A program made the position numbers and the translations under genes. From positions 1 through 15,971 of the forward strand of contig CAKORY010000020.1 in assembly GCA_934101795.1 (NCBI GenBank): a stretch of 15,971 bases of DNA, in the 5' to 3' direction. Below are positions 7,377 to 13,769 of this stretch, piece by piece. A model generated the notes under the pieces. The model worked only from the letters and a program-made list of their open reading frames with translations. It ran no database searches and was not told the DNA's origin. The DNA is from an uncultured Bacilli bacterium (lineage in GTDB: Bacteria > Bacillota_I > Bacilli_A > RF39 > UBA660). How positions within the stretch are numbered: position 1 is the first letter of the stretch; each line of letters opens with the position of its first letter.

Positions 7377-8241
7377 AGATTATACTAGAAATCAACATTT
7401 TGTTCCTAGAGCGTATTTAAGATTTTTTTCTTATAAAAAGAAGAATGAATATTATGTAAAAGTTTTTGATAAAAAAATTAATAAAAGTTTTGAATCAAAT
7501 ATAAATAATATTGCATCATTTAATAATTTTTATGAGGTATATGACCATTATAAAAATCATTGGGAAAATTATTATAGTCATATAGAAAGTATTCTTCCAA
7601 TAATTTTTAATAATTTGATAATATCTTCAAATTTACTACCTAATGAAAGTAAAATAATAAATGAAGATATAAAAAACAATTTATGCGCGATTATTCATAT
7701 GCAGTTGTTAAGAACTAGAAATGCGCGCTTATATTTTGATGAACTAGGCAAAAATGTTACTAATAACATGATAGATAAAACCGAAGAAGTTTTAAATAGA
7801 TTATTGACTGAAGAACATTTAATTACCTTAAATAAATATAGAAATAATTTAGACTTTATCCGTTCTGTCGAATTAGATAAATTCAATGAAGATAAGTTTA
7901 TAAAAAAGTGTCAAATATATTTAAAAAATAAAGTCTGGATTGTTTATAAAAATTTAAATAGTAAAGAGCATCCTTTTGTTACATGTGACAATCCTATTAT
8001 TTATTATAATTATATTACCGGAAGAACAGGCTTTGGTCATAATGGTATTGCACGAAGTGAAACAATTATAATGTATCCTTTAAATAGAGAACTTTTACTT
8101 GTCTTATATCCAGAACATTTATTATTTGGTGGAATAAAAAAATTATCAAACGAATTGGTATTTTTAAATGATATACCATTTGTTATTAGAATAAATAAAT
8201 TACATTATCTTCAATCGTATAGACAAGTATACTATATATAA
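7369..8241 (+). CDS. DUF4238 domain protein
   Basis: This 290-aa protein has the DUF4238 N-terminal signature NQHFVPRAYLRFF at residues 8-20 and the C-terminal signature FVTCDNPII with D207. These two conserved blocks flank a helical middle. The ATG at 7369 overlaps the last 8 nt of the MmeI-like gene, so the two are translationally coupled. The biochemical activity of DUF4238 is not known to me; the DNP motif and conserved His, Arg and Asp hint at an enzyme, possibly a nuclease. Tight coupling to the R-M enzyme suggests a shared defence role. Family call fairly firm, role inferred. Confidence 0.8.
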   Translation: MSKDYTRNQHFVPRAYLRFFSYKKKNEYYVKVFDKKINKSFESNINNIASFNNFYEVYDHYKNHWENYYSHIESILPIIFNNLIISSNLLPNESKIINEDIKNNLCAIIHMQLLRTRNARLYFDELGKNVTNNMIDKTEEVLNRLLTEEHLITLNKYRNNLDFIRSVELDKFNEDKFIKKCQIYLKNKVWIVYKNLNSKEHPFVTCDNPIIYYNYITGRTGFGHNGIARSETIIMYPLNRELLLVLYPEHLLFGGIKKLSNELVFLNDIPFVIRINKLHYLQSYRQVYYI

Positions 8242-8299
8242 GACAAGTTTTACATGCACTATTCAAATATAATTTTAAAAATATTATTTCAGATTATAA

Positions 8300-8364
8300 A
8301 GGGTTTGGGATTATCCTAAATAAGAATTTCGTACGGGAGTACAAATTCAGTGCTGGCTAGACAA
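8300..8364 (-). repeat. Right copy of ~65-bp inverted repeat with hairpin core
   Basis: The core at 8324-8348 folds as GAATTT, bulged C, GTAC, loop GGGA, GTAC, AAATTC, and is the exact reverse complement of 3255-3279. The flanks (AGGGTTTGGGATTATCC before it, AGTGCTGGCTAGACAA after it) match the reverse complement of the left copy imperfectly. It lies 58 nt after the DUF4238 stop, where an operon 3' end would be. The rest of 8242-8457 holds nothing I recognise. Confidence 0.75.
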
Positions 8365-8457
8365 TAAATATACTCTTTTAGAAAATTAAGTATTACTATT
8401 ATGTAAAGAAATAACTAAAAAATATATATTTAAAAGGTATGAAAAAATTCATAAAAG

Positions 8458-8466
8458 TGATACAAT
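8458..8466 (+). promoter_or_regulatory. Extended -10 promoter for the structured RNA
   Basis: TGA-TACAAT at 8458-8466 is an extended -10 (TG-N-TACAAT). No good -35 is present, as is common for extended -10 promoters. Transcription would start around 8472-8474, at the base of the first hairpin of the structured RNA, which supports both calls. Confidence 0.55.
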
Positions 8467-8472
8467 AGTATT

Positions 8473-8700
8473 GTACTTAGAAACAGATAATAGTTTTATT
8501 TAGTACATTCAATTCGGTGAAAGTCCGAGGAACTCTTATTATGGGAGTATTAGCATTGCTCATAGCAATAGCTAGGTAATGATATGGAGTCCTCGTGGTT
8601 CGCTAGCAGACAAGCTGCAGCTCACCTACGAGTACTTACCATACATGACGTAAATTGCCAGACATATGGAGATTAATTAAGATTTCAGGTTGCTGCTTTT
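8473..8700 (+). ncRNA. Structured RNA upstream of RT, putative msr-msd-like template
   Basis: This stretch has no credible ORF and is visibly richer in G and C than its surroundings. Predicted helices in order: GTACT 8473-8477 with AGTAC 8502-8506, extended by AAAC/GTTT; TCGG 8514-8517 with CCGA 8525-8528; GG-a-ACTC 8529-8535 with GAGTCC 8587-8592, enclosing the hairpin TAGCATTGCT 8551-8560 with AGCAAT-a-GCTA 8564-8574 (loop CAT). Abutting this is a long hairpin 8592-8632 (CTCGT, GGT, GCT, GCAG paired with CTGC, AGC, ACC, ACGAG). CCATA 8639-8643 pairs with TATGG 8665-8669. The position, just before a retron-type RT, suggests the RT's template or partner RNA. I found no convincing a1/a2 end pairing, so both the 3' end and the msr/msd assignment are open. 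Confidence 0.65.
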
Positions 8701-8740
8701 CCCCTTTGTTTATTAGTAAATATATAAAGGAGGAATGCCT

Positions 8741-8938
8741 ATGAAAAAGAAAAAGAAACAAAGAGTTATTGTTATCACAACAATTCTAGCATTTATTTTT
8801 CCAATTATGGTGAAGGTTTTAAACTTAGACTCCAATCAAATGACAACATGTATAGTGTTCTATGGATTGGTAGTTAATTTGTACTCAAATTTTAATTTTG
8901 GGGAAGCCCTTCTAGTGAAGCTGAGTATTATCACTTAA
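8741..8938 (+). CDS. 65-aa membrane peptide between RNA and RT
   Basis: A strong AAAGGAGG (8726-8733) lies 7 nt before the ATG at 8741; the ATG at 8735 is only 1 nt from it and is rejected. The peptide begins with a Lys-rich cytoplasmic-type tail (MKKKKKQR). A clear hydrophobic segment covers about residues 9-27, and a second, shorter one about 35-48 (TTCIVFYGLVVNLY). It ends 47 nt before the RT start. Some retrons pair an RT with a two-transmembrane effector (for example Ec48), so a membrane-damaging effector held in check by the RT-RNA complex is possible. It is much smaller than known effectors, and that role is inference. Confidence 0.6.
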   Translation: MKKKKKQRVIVITTILAFIFPIMVKVLNLDSNQMTTCIVFYGLVVNLYSNFNFGEALLVKLSIIT

Positions 8939-8985
8939 TTAATTGTTGATGTATGTTTGGCGTTTTTGCGTTAAAGAGGTGAAAA

Positions 8986-10173
8986 ATGAAGACCAAATTA
9001 ATAAAGAATAATGAGTCTAAATTATATAATAGAGGAAGCAAAAAATATATAGCAGATTTATTATCAGATAAAGATAAAAATATAATTTTTACAAAGAATG
9101 ATTTGAATAATATTCTTTATAAATACGATAAAAAAGAAATTATATTTTATGAGAATAAGAAAACTAAAAAACAATATCGAAGAGAGCCAAAAGATTATAC
9201 ATCTAAAAAATATAGAAAATTTACTGATGTTCCCGAACCTAGGAAGACAGCATTAAAAAAATTAAATAACTATTTGTCTGAATTGAGTATACCTGACTAT
9301 GTATTTGCTAAAACAGATGGTGGTTATGTAAAGAATGCTAGACATCATAGAGGAAATACCAATTTTTTGTTAATAGATATAGCTAGTTTTTATCCTAATT
9401 GTAAATTTAAAGAAGTTAAAAGCTTCTTTATGTCAGGTGGTGGATTTAAAATGAAGAATGATCTTGCACAAAGAATGGCAGAATTAGTAACTGTACCAGA
9501 GAAGAGTAATTCCAAAATTAGAGTAATACCTCAGGGATTTCCTACTAGTACATTAATGAGTTTTTTTGCATATAAAAAAATGTTTGCAGAATTAAATAAG
9601 ATAGCTTTAGAAAATGACTTGATATTTAGTACTTATGTTGATGATGTGACTTTTTCAACTAATAACGAAGAATTTGATTTTAATTCAATTTTAGAATCAA
9701 TAGATAAAGTGTTAGAAAAATATGGACATAAAAGAAAAAAAGAAAAGACAAAAATTTGTTTATTGAAAAATAGTAAATGTCCAACAATAACTGGTATATG
9801 GATAAAAAGACATAAAGTAAGAGCCTCTTCCAAAATGTATAAAAAATTGATTTTAAATTATAGATGGCTTATATCTAACCCTATTGTTGATGGTACAAGT
9901 TATTTAAATGCTTGGAAACATTTTGTTGTTTTGGATGGACTGCTAAATACAATTGATTATATTGAACCAGTAAATAAAAGAAAAAGAGACTTTATAAGAG
10001 ACTATTTAAATAAAAATAGAATAAACTTTATACAAGGGTTATCACCATATACTAAAAAATTTAATAGTAATTATTGGAAATCTAAATTTTATAATGCATA
10101 TTTAAGTAATAGTTTAGATAAGTTTTATATTGCTAATAAAGATAGATTAACAAAAAAGAGAACTAAAACATAA
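8986..10173 (+). CDS. Retron-type reverse transcriptase
   Basis: This 395-aa RNA-directed DNA polymerase has the RT motifs in order: catalytic D131 in LLIDIASFYP, PQGFPTS at 182-188 and YVDD at 217-220 (V in place of the more usual A). The motif around KKEKTKICL lies at 251-259. Two retron hallmarks are present: NARHH (117-121) fits NAxxH of motif X, and ITG (268-270) fits VTG of motif Y. A basic N-terminal extension of about 100 residues and a C-terminal region of about 120 residues make it longer than most retron RTs (about 300-340 aa). GAGGTG at 8976-8981 supports the start. It should copy part of the upstream structured RNA into cDNA. It lacks group II maturase and HNH domains. Confidence 0.85.
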   Translation: MKTKLIKNNESKLYNRGSKKYIADLLSDKDKNIIFTKNDLNNILYKYDKKEIIFYENKKTKKQYRREPKDYTSKKYRKFTDVPEPRKTALKKLNNYLSELSIPDYVFAKTDGGYVKNARHHRGNTNFLLIDIASFYPNCKFKEVKSFFMSGGGFKMKNDLAQRMAELVTVPEKSNSKIRVIPQGFPTSTLMSFFAYKKMFAELNKIALENDLIFSTYVDDVTFSTNNEEFDFNSILESIDKVLEKYGHKRKKEKTKICLLKNSKCPTITGIWIKRHKVRASSKMYKKLILNYRWLISNPIVDGTSYLNAWKHFVVLDGLLNTIDYIEPVNKRKRDFIRDYLNKNRINFIQGLSPYTKKFNSNYWKSKFYNAYLSNSLDKFYIANKDRLTKKRTKT

Positions 10174-10190
10174 AAAAATAGTTCTCTTTT
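10154..10190. terminator. Bidirectional terminator between RT and leftward genes
   Basis: A perfect 12-bp stem (AAAAGAGAACTA at 10154-10165 with TAGTTCTCTTTT at 10179-10190) starts inside the last RT codons. The arms' outer ends are A4 and T4, so it can serve both the RT transcript and the convergent leftward gene ending at 10196. Confidence 0.75.
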
Positions 10191-10195
10191 CATAT

Positions 10196-10507
10196 TTATA
10201 TAAATTTACTTATTTTCAATTTTTTAATATTAATAATTTTTAAATTGTATTTAATTTTTAGTATATATGCTATTTGTGGTATTAATTCATCAACATTACA
10301 GCTAACATTAAATATATCTAATGCAGAGTTAATATGATTAATTAATGGACAGTCTGATAAACAATTTCTACTATATCCATTTGCTAAATAAAATGCTATT
10401 GCGTCAGGTATTACAAATTTAATAAGATATTCATTATAGTTGTTATAGAATGGTAATAATATTTCTTCAAATTCTTTATCTGTAATATCTTCTTTATCTT
10501 TAATCAT
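10196..10507 (-). CDS. Small unrecognised protein coupled to tnpV-like gene
   Basis: This 103-aa protein has an acidic N-terminus and a central block, FYNNYNEYLIKFVIPDAIAFYLANGYSRN. The block is clearly repeated in the N-terminal ~70 residues of the decayed integrase ORF at 13609 (YDNYHEYIITYVMPEVIAFY, then YSRN). Its ATG shares an ATGA overlap with the stop of the upstream TnpV-family gene, with GGAGAT as ribosome site, so translation is coupled. I do not recognise the family. Two copies beside integrase-type genes suggest a mobile-element accessory protein. Confidence 0.7.
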   Translation of the reverse strand: MIKDKEDITDKEFEEILLPFYNNYNEYLIKFVIPDAIAFYLANGYSRNCLSDCPLINHINSALDIFNVSCNVDELIPQIAYILKIKYNLKIINIKKLKISKFI

Positions 10508-10866
10508 ATTTCATCTCCATAAATAATCTCTTTTAAAATCATTTCTTCAGCAATACTTTTACAATTGTTAATTTTTTGAACCCATAGTAATTGATTTTCA
10601 GATTTTAGTTTTTCTGTAATTGATGCATCTGATTTTATTAGGCTATTAACTATGTTATTAATTCCACCTTCAGCAATTATACCGACTGAAAAAAGATGTT
10701 CATTTAATTTATCTTTCATAAGTAATTCTTGATATAATGCTTTCTTATTATTTTTTAAGTATTCTAATCTTAACAATCCATATTTATTTAATTGTTTATT
10801 TTCTTTTTCAGGTAGTGTTAAATTTGGTAATAAATAATCACCACATTTTTTATAAGTTATTTTCAT
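10504..10866 (-). CDS. tnpV: TnpV-family transposon-encoded protein
   Basis: The 120-aa product matches the TnpV pattern: an N-terminal KITYKKCGDYLLPNLTLPE, then KYGLLRLEYLKNNKKALYQELL and KLNEHL. A C-terminal tryptophan-containing stretch (LLWVQKINNCKSIAEEMILKEIIY) follows. The start at 10866 is set by the family N-terminus and an AAAGGA site; the longer frame to 10914 only adds an unlikely hydrophobic leader. TnpV proteins are common passengers of integrative elements in clostridia and gut Firmicutes and their role is unclear. It lies just inside the right-hand AGGTACCC repeats, at what may be the end of the element. Confidence 0.8.
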   Translation of the reverse strand: MKITYKKCGDYLLPNLTLPEKENKQLNKYGLLRLEYLKNNKKALYQELLMKDKLNEHLFSVGIIAEGGINNIVNSLIKSDASITEKLKSENQLLWVQKINNCKSIAEEMILKEIIYGDEI

Positions 10867-10918
10867 AATATTTATCCTTTCATTTATATGAAGAATTAAT
10901 AATAGTATTAACATTTTT

Positions 10919-10938
10919 AGGTACCCGTTTAGGTACTC
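10919..10938. repeat. Tandem AGGTACCC-like repeats, candidate right element end
   Basis: AGGTACCC (10919-10926), GTTT, then AGGTACTC (10931-10938) repeats the left-end arrangement at 1-20 with the same 12-bp period and orientation. Sixteen of 20 positions match, the differences being three in the spacer and one in the second octamer. This supports an integrase arm-site role and an element of about 10.9 kb plus short flanks. Confidence 0.5.
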
Positions 10939-11063
10939 AATTCGTAATATTGATTAAAAATATATAATATTTAATAATTAGATTTAATTTAAAATTGCTT
11001 GAAATATAAGGAAATTAACTAGCAATAATTTATTTTATGTGCAATATATTTTTGCCCCCTGAA

Positions 11064-11093
11064 GAGCCGAGAAATCGGCTCGCTTTTTGTTTT
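11064..11093 (+). terminator. Strong intrinsic terminator without an upstream gene
   Basis: A perfect 7-bp GC-rich stem, GAGCCGA (11064-11070) and TCGGCTC (11075-11081), with a GAAA tetraloop is followed by GC-TTTTT-G-TTTT. It has the classic rho-independent form. Confidence 0.85.
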
Positions 11094-11139
11094 GAGCCAG
11101 TATTTATAATGATTTATGATTTTTGAAAATATTTTTTTT

Positions 11140-11166
11140 GGTCCAATTTTGGACCGGTTTTATTTA
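11140..11166 (+). terminator. Second intrinsic terminator-like hairpin
   Basis: GGTCCA pairs with TGGACC around ATTT at 11140-11155 and is followed by GG and a T-rich run (TTTTATTT). It is weaker than the first terminator, 46 nt upstream, and could act as a backup. Confidence 0.55.
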
Positions 11167-11253
11167 GCATTTTAACGAATAATAGCCCATTTTATAAGGG
11201 ATTTTTAAATGTTTATAAATTAACTATTATTTTTTTTAGAAAAGTTGTAGTGA

Positions 11254-11262
11254 TGGTATAAT
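11254..11262 (+). promoter_or_regulatory. Extended -10 promoter for the second DUF4238-like gene
   Basis: TGG-TATAAT has a consensus -10 at 11257-11262 with an extended TG at 11254-11255. It lies 18 nt before the start codon at 11281, so the leader is short. No clear -35 is seen. Confidence 0.6.
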
Positions 11263-11280
11263 ATTATTTGAGGCGATAAT

Positions 11281-12276
11281 ATGAATGAGATTATTGAGTT
11301 AATTAAAGAAAAATATGAGTATGATTTAGGTGTAATAAATAATGGTTACTATTATAAATTAAATAAGCCTTTTAAGGATAATGTAACTATAAATATAAAA
11401 CTTACTAAAAACGAAGTAACTAAACTAATTAATAAGCTTAAAGATAACGATATATTATTATATTTAGATAATGACAATGATTATTTTGGATTATGTCATA
11501 CTAATTTTGATGGTGTAACAGTTTTATTTTCATATGTTTTAAAATCTCATACTCAAGTACCAAAACTATTATTAAAAAGATTTTGCGATAACGATAAATT
11601 ATATGTTTTAAATACTAATACTAATAATATACATTCTAGTTCAGCTTCTACTTATAATAGAGCATTGGGCTTTTATAGTATGTATTTTGAAAAATACTTA
11701 AATTATAATTATGAAGATCAATTAGGTAATTTGATTTCAAATATAGAGTCTTTTGTTTATAATAAACAGGACAAGCTTGTAATTGAAGACATACTTGGAT
11801 TTGCAGAAAAAATATTTAGAATGTCTTTATTTAGAAGTCCAAAATTTATAAAAAGTGTGAATGAGCAATCGCCAACTAGTGTTTTAATTGATGGTGGATA
11901 TGATCATGAACATATTGCTTATATGATGGAAGATATGAATATAAAATTATTAAAAAATATGAAAGTATTTTTAATGGTGAATAAAACAGCAATGGGGTTT
12001 GTTACTCTAAAACCTATGATATCAAATATAAAGACTAAAGGATATGAATGTATGATCCTTCCTCTTGATCCAAAGTTTGCATTGATGATTGTTCCTGATA
12101 AATATTACAAAATGAGAATAGCAGAACATGGAAAAGATTCATATATGACTATAGATGATGAGAAATCATTAATTTTAATTAATAATATTATTTATGAAAA
12201 TGCAAAATACTATGGTGATGATGTCATAGGAATAAAAAGCGATTTAGAAAATATTATAGAAAATAAAAAAGGCTAG
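11281..12276 (+). CDS. Divergent DUF4238-like protein
   Basis: This 331-aa protein begins 7 nt after GAGG (11270-11273). After an N-terminal domain of about 95 residues, SHTQVPKLLLKRFCDNDKLYV resembles the QHFVPRxYLxxF opening block of DUF4238. A helical middle follows, then LKPMISNI and MILPLDPKFALMIVP, in the places where DUF4238 proteins have their DNP block and following strand. The key NQH residues and DNP are altered, so this is a remote relative or a separate family. It is a stand-alone gene with its own promoter and terminator. A role similar to the gene at 7369 is only a suggestion. Confidence 0.55.
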   Translation: MNEIIELIKEKYEYDLGVINNGYYYKLNKPFKDNVTINIKLTKNEVTKLINKLKDNDILLYLDNDNDYFGLCHTNFDGVTVLFSYVLKSHTQVPKLLLKRFCDNDKLYVLNTNTNNIHSSSASTYNRALGFYSMYFEKYLNYNYEDQLGNLISNIESFVYNKQDKLVIEDILGFAEKIFRMSLFRSPKFIKSVNEQSPTSVLIDGGYDHEHIAYMMEDMNIKLLKNMKVFLMVNKTAMGFVTLKPMISNIKTKGYECMILPLDPKFALMIVPDKYYKMRIAEHGKDSYMTIDDEKSLILINNIIYENAKYYGDDVIGIKSDLENIIENKKG

Positions 12277-12296
12277 GAGTTAATCCTAGCTTTATT
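12272..12296. terminator. Bidirectional terminator spanning two convergent stop codons
   Basis: GCTAGGA (12272-12278) pairs with TCCTAGC (12284-12290) around GTTAA, with AAAAAA before and TTTATT after. The stop codons of the rightward gene (TAG 12274-12276) and of the leftward integrase relic (complement of CTA 12273-12275) overlap inside one arm. Confidence 0.75.
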
Positions 12297-13609
12297 CATA
12301 TCATCAATTAATGATGTAATATCTGTTAGAACATTTTTATATAAATGCGTATATGTATTAAGTGTTTCTTCTATTTTAGTGCGTCCTAAGAATTTAGAAA
12401 CTGTAATAATATTAGCACCTTTATAAATTAATAAGGAAGCACATGATTGTCTAAAGTTGTGTATTCTTATCTGCATAACTCCAGCTATTTCACAATTGCG
12501 ATTTTTTCTAGCAGTGATAGTACTACTTATTTGTGGAGCAATATCTCCAATTACAAAATATGTATCATTAAATCCAAATAGTATTTCAGAATCACTTTCT
12601 TTAAGCGCTTTTAAGTCGTCTAAGAGGACTTTTGTTAATGGTAGAACTCTATTACTCTTAGCTGTCTTTGGTGGCGAAAATAACCAGCTACAACGACAGG
12701 ATTGCTGAGTTATTTGTTTGTTTATGCTTACAGTTTTATTTTCAAAATCAATATCTTTCCAAGTAATACCTTTTAGCTTACCAATTCTTAATCCACAGTA
12801 GTAAAGTAGCCACCATGCACATCTAAATTTAATATCTTTTTCAACAGATAAAAACTTTTGAAATTCATCATAAGTAAAATATAACATTTCTTTTGGAAGT
12901 TCATTTGGATTATTAATGTTATGCATTTTTCTATATACATGTACAAAATTGAAACCATACCAATCAGTTGCATAATTTAATAATGACTTTAGAAACTTAT
13001 AAATATTATTTTTATACCATGTATAAATATTACAACTATATATATATATTGTCTCCATCTTTCATATACTTCGATGTTGAAATCCTTTATTTTAACATTA
13101 GCAATTGTATCTAAATAAGGTTGCTTGTTTTTATAGCCATACATAGTCATTTCTTTAACTATAGTGGATCTGTTTTCTATAAACAAATTAATAAGCTGAC
13201 TAAATGTTAAAGAACTAACACTAGCTTCATTTTGAGATTTGATCAAGAATTCTGCTTCTGCTTCTTGTGCCTCACGTTTAGTCATATATCTTTTAGAATG
13301 ATATTGAGCTCTTGTTCCATCTAATTTTTTATATCTTGTTCTAAAATACCAGCACTTTCCACTTTTGGCATGAACTTTATCATAATCTTCATCATCACTA
13401 ATATTATAGATACCTTTAGCAGAATTATAATGTTGATAAAACGTTGCTTCCCACATAGCGTTTCTACTATAGGAGCTAGTAATATAAAATGCAATTACTT
13501 CAGGCATAACATAAGTGATAATATACTCATGATAATTATCATAAAAAGCATTTATAACTTTCTCTAATTCTTCATCAGAAATATCTTCGTCAGTACATTT
13601 TCTAATCAT
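12273..13609 (-). pseudogene. Decayed tyrosine integrase with fused N-terminus
   Basis: The sequence is collinear with the intact integrase at 24-1139 but split into two frames. The first piece (13609 down to about 13040) starts with ~70 residues homologous to the 103-aa protein at 10507. It then enters the integrase arm domain (GKCWYFRTRYKKLDGT, KRYMTKREA), having lost the normal start. The second piece continues from about 13040 (YKNNIYKFLKSLLNYATDW) to the end. The break falls at a (TA)6 run. Active-site decay is also seen: LGH is LGR, HDFRH is HNFRQ and GLRRGE is GLRIGK, although the Arg residues and the Tyr (NTYTH) remain. ATG 13609 follows GGAGG with 6-nt spacing. It is probably the remnant of a second related element. 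Confidence 0.85.
13037..13048. repeat. (TA)6 dinucleotide run at the integrase frameshift
   Basis: Six TA units are followed by TT exactly where the integrase reading frame breaks. Adding one base or removing two would rejoin the halves. It is either a slippage scar or a switchable tract; the extra active-site losses favour a scar. Confidence 0.7.
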
Positions 13610-13729
13610 ACAATTCCTCCAATTTCTTGTATTAATCACTTAAAATTAAAAATTAGTCAAGATTATTAATGCAGTTCGGTAATTTCTAGTTTGAATTGGT
13701 CGTAAAATATCAAAATTTGTCAAATAATA

Positions 13730-13738
13730 TGTTATAAT
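13730..13738 (+). promoter_or_regulatory. Extended -10 promoter for the DUF4145-hsdM operon
   Basis: TG-T-TATAAT has a consensus -10 at 13733-13738 with TG at 13730-13731. It is placed about 31 nt before the ATG at 13770. The -35 region is poor. Confidence 0.6.
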
Positions 13739-13769
13739 TTTATGTAGAAGAAATACTTTGGAGGTAGCT

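Larger units (their letters stand above)
10939..11280. other. Gene-free junction region
   Basis: No credible ORF lies in this 342-nt AT-rich stretch. It holds two intrinsic terminators and the promoter of the next gene, listed separately. The first terminator faces right although no rightward gene ends nearby (the closest, RT, ends at 10173). It could be the tail of a transcription unit cut off when the element inserted. Confidence 0.5.

Noticed and set aside
8514..8535. Resemblance of GTGAAAGTCCGAGG to RNase P or group II intron conserved segments
   Set aside because: Only a short motif matches. The other conserved RNase P regions are absent, and the RT lacks maturase features expected for a group II intron.
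8473..8638. A neo-like endless ORF made by rolling reverse transcription between the GTACTTA repeats (8473 and 8632, 159 nt apart, a multiple of three)
   Set aside because: All three forward frames and all three reverse frames of the 159-nt unit contain stop codons, so concatemers would not encode a continuous protein as in DRT2.
8986..10173. Diversity-generating retroelement RT
   Set aside because: The motif is PQGFPTS, not the SQ-type DGR motif. No template/variable repeat pair or accessory gene was seen.
10867..10914. Hydrophobic leader on the TnpV-family protein
   Set aside because: The family N-terminus (MKITYKKCGDYL) with its own AAAGGA site begins at 10866. The upstream 16 residues come from AT-rich non-coding sequence.
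12457..12708. Open frames antisense to the integrases, the ATPase and other genes
   Set aside because: They are shadows opposite clear coding sequence, without ribosome sites or family features.
13758..13769. Longer start (TTG 13758) for the DUF4145 gene
   Set aside because: GGAGG at 13760-13764 is correctly spaced for the ATG at 13770 and lies inside the longer version.
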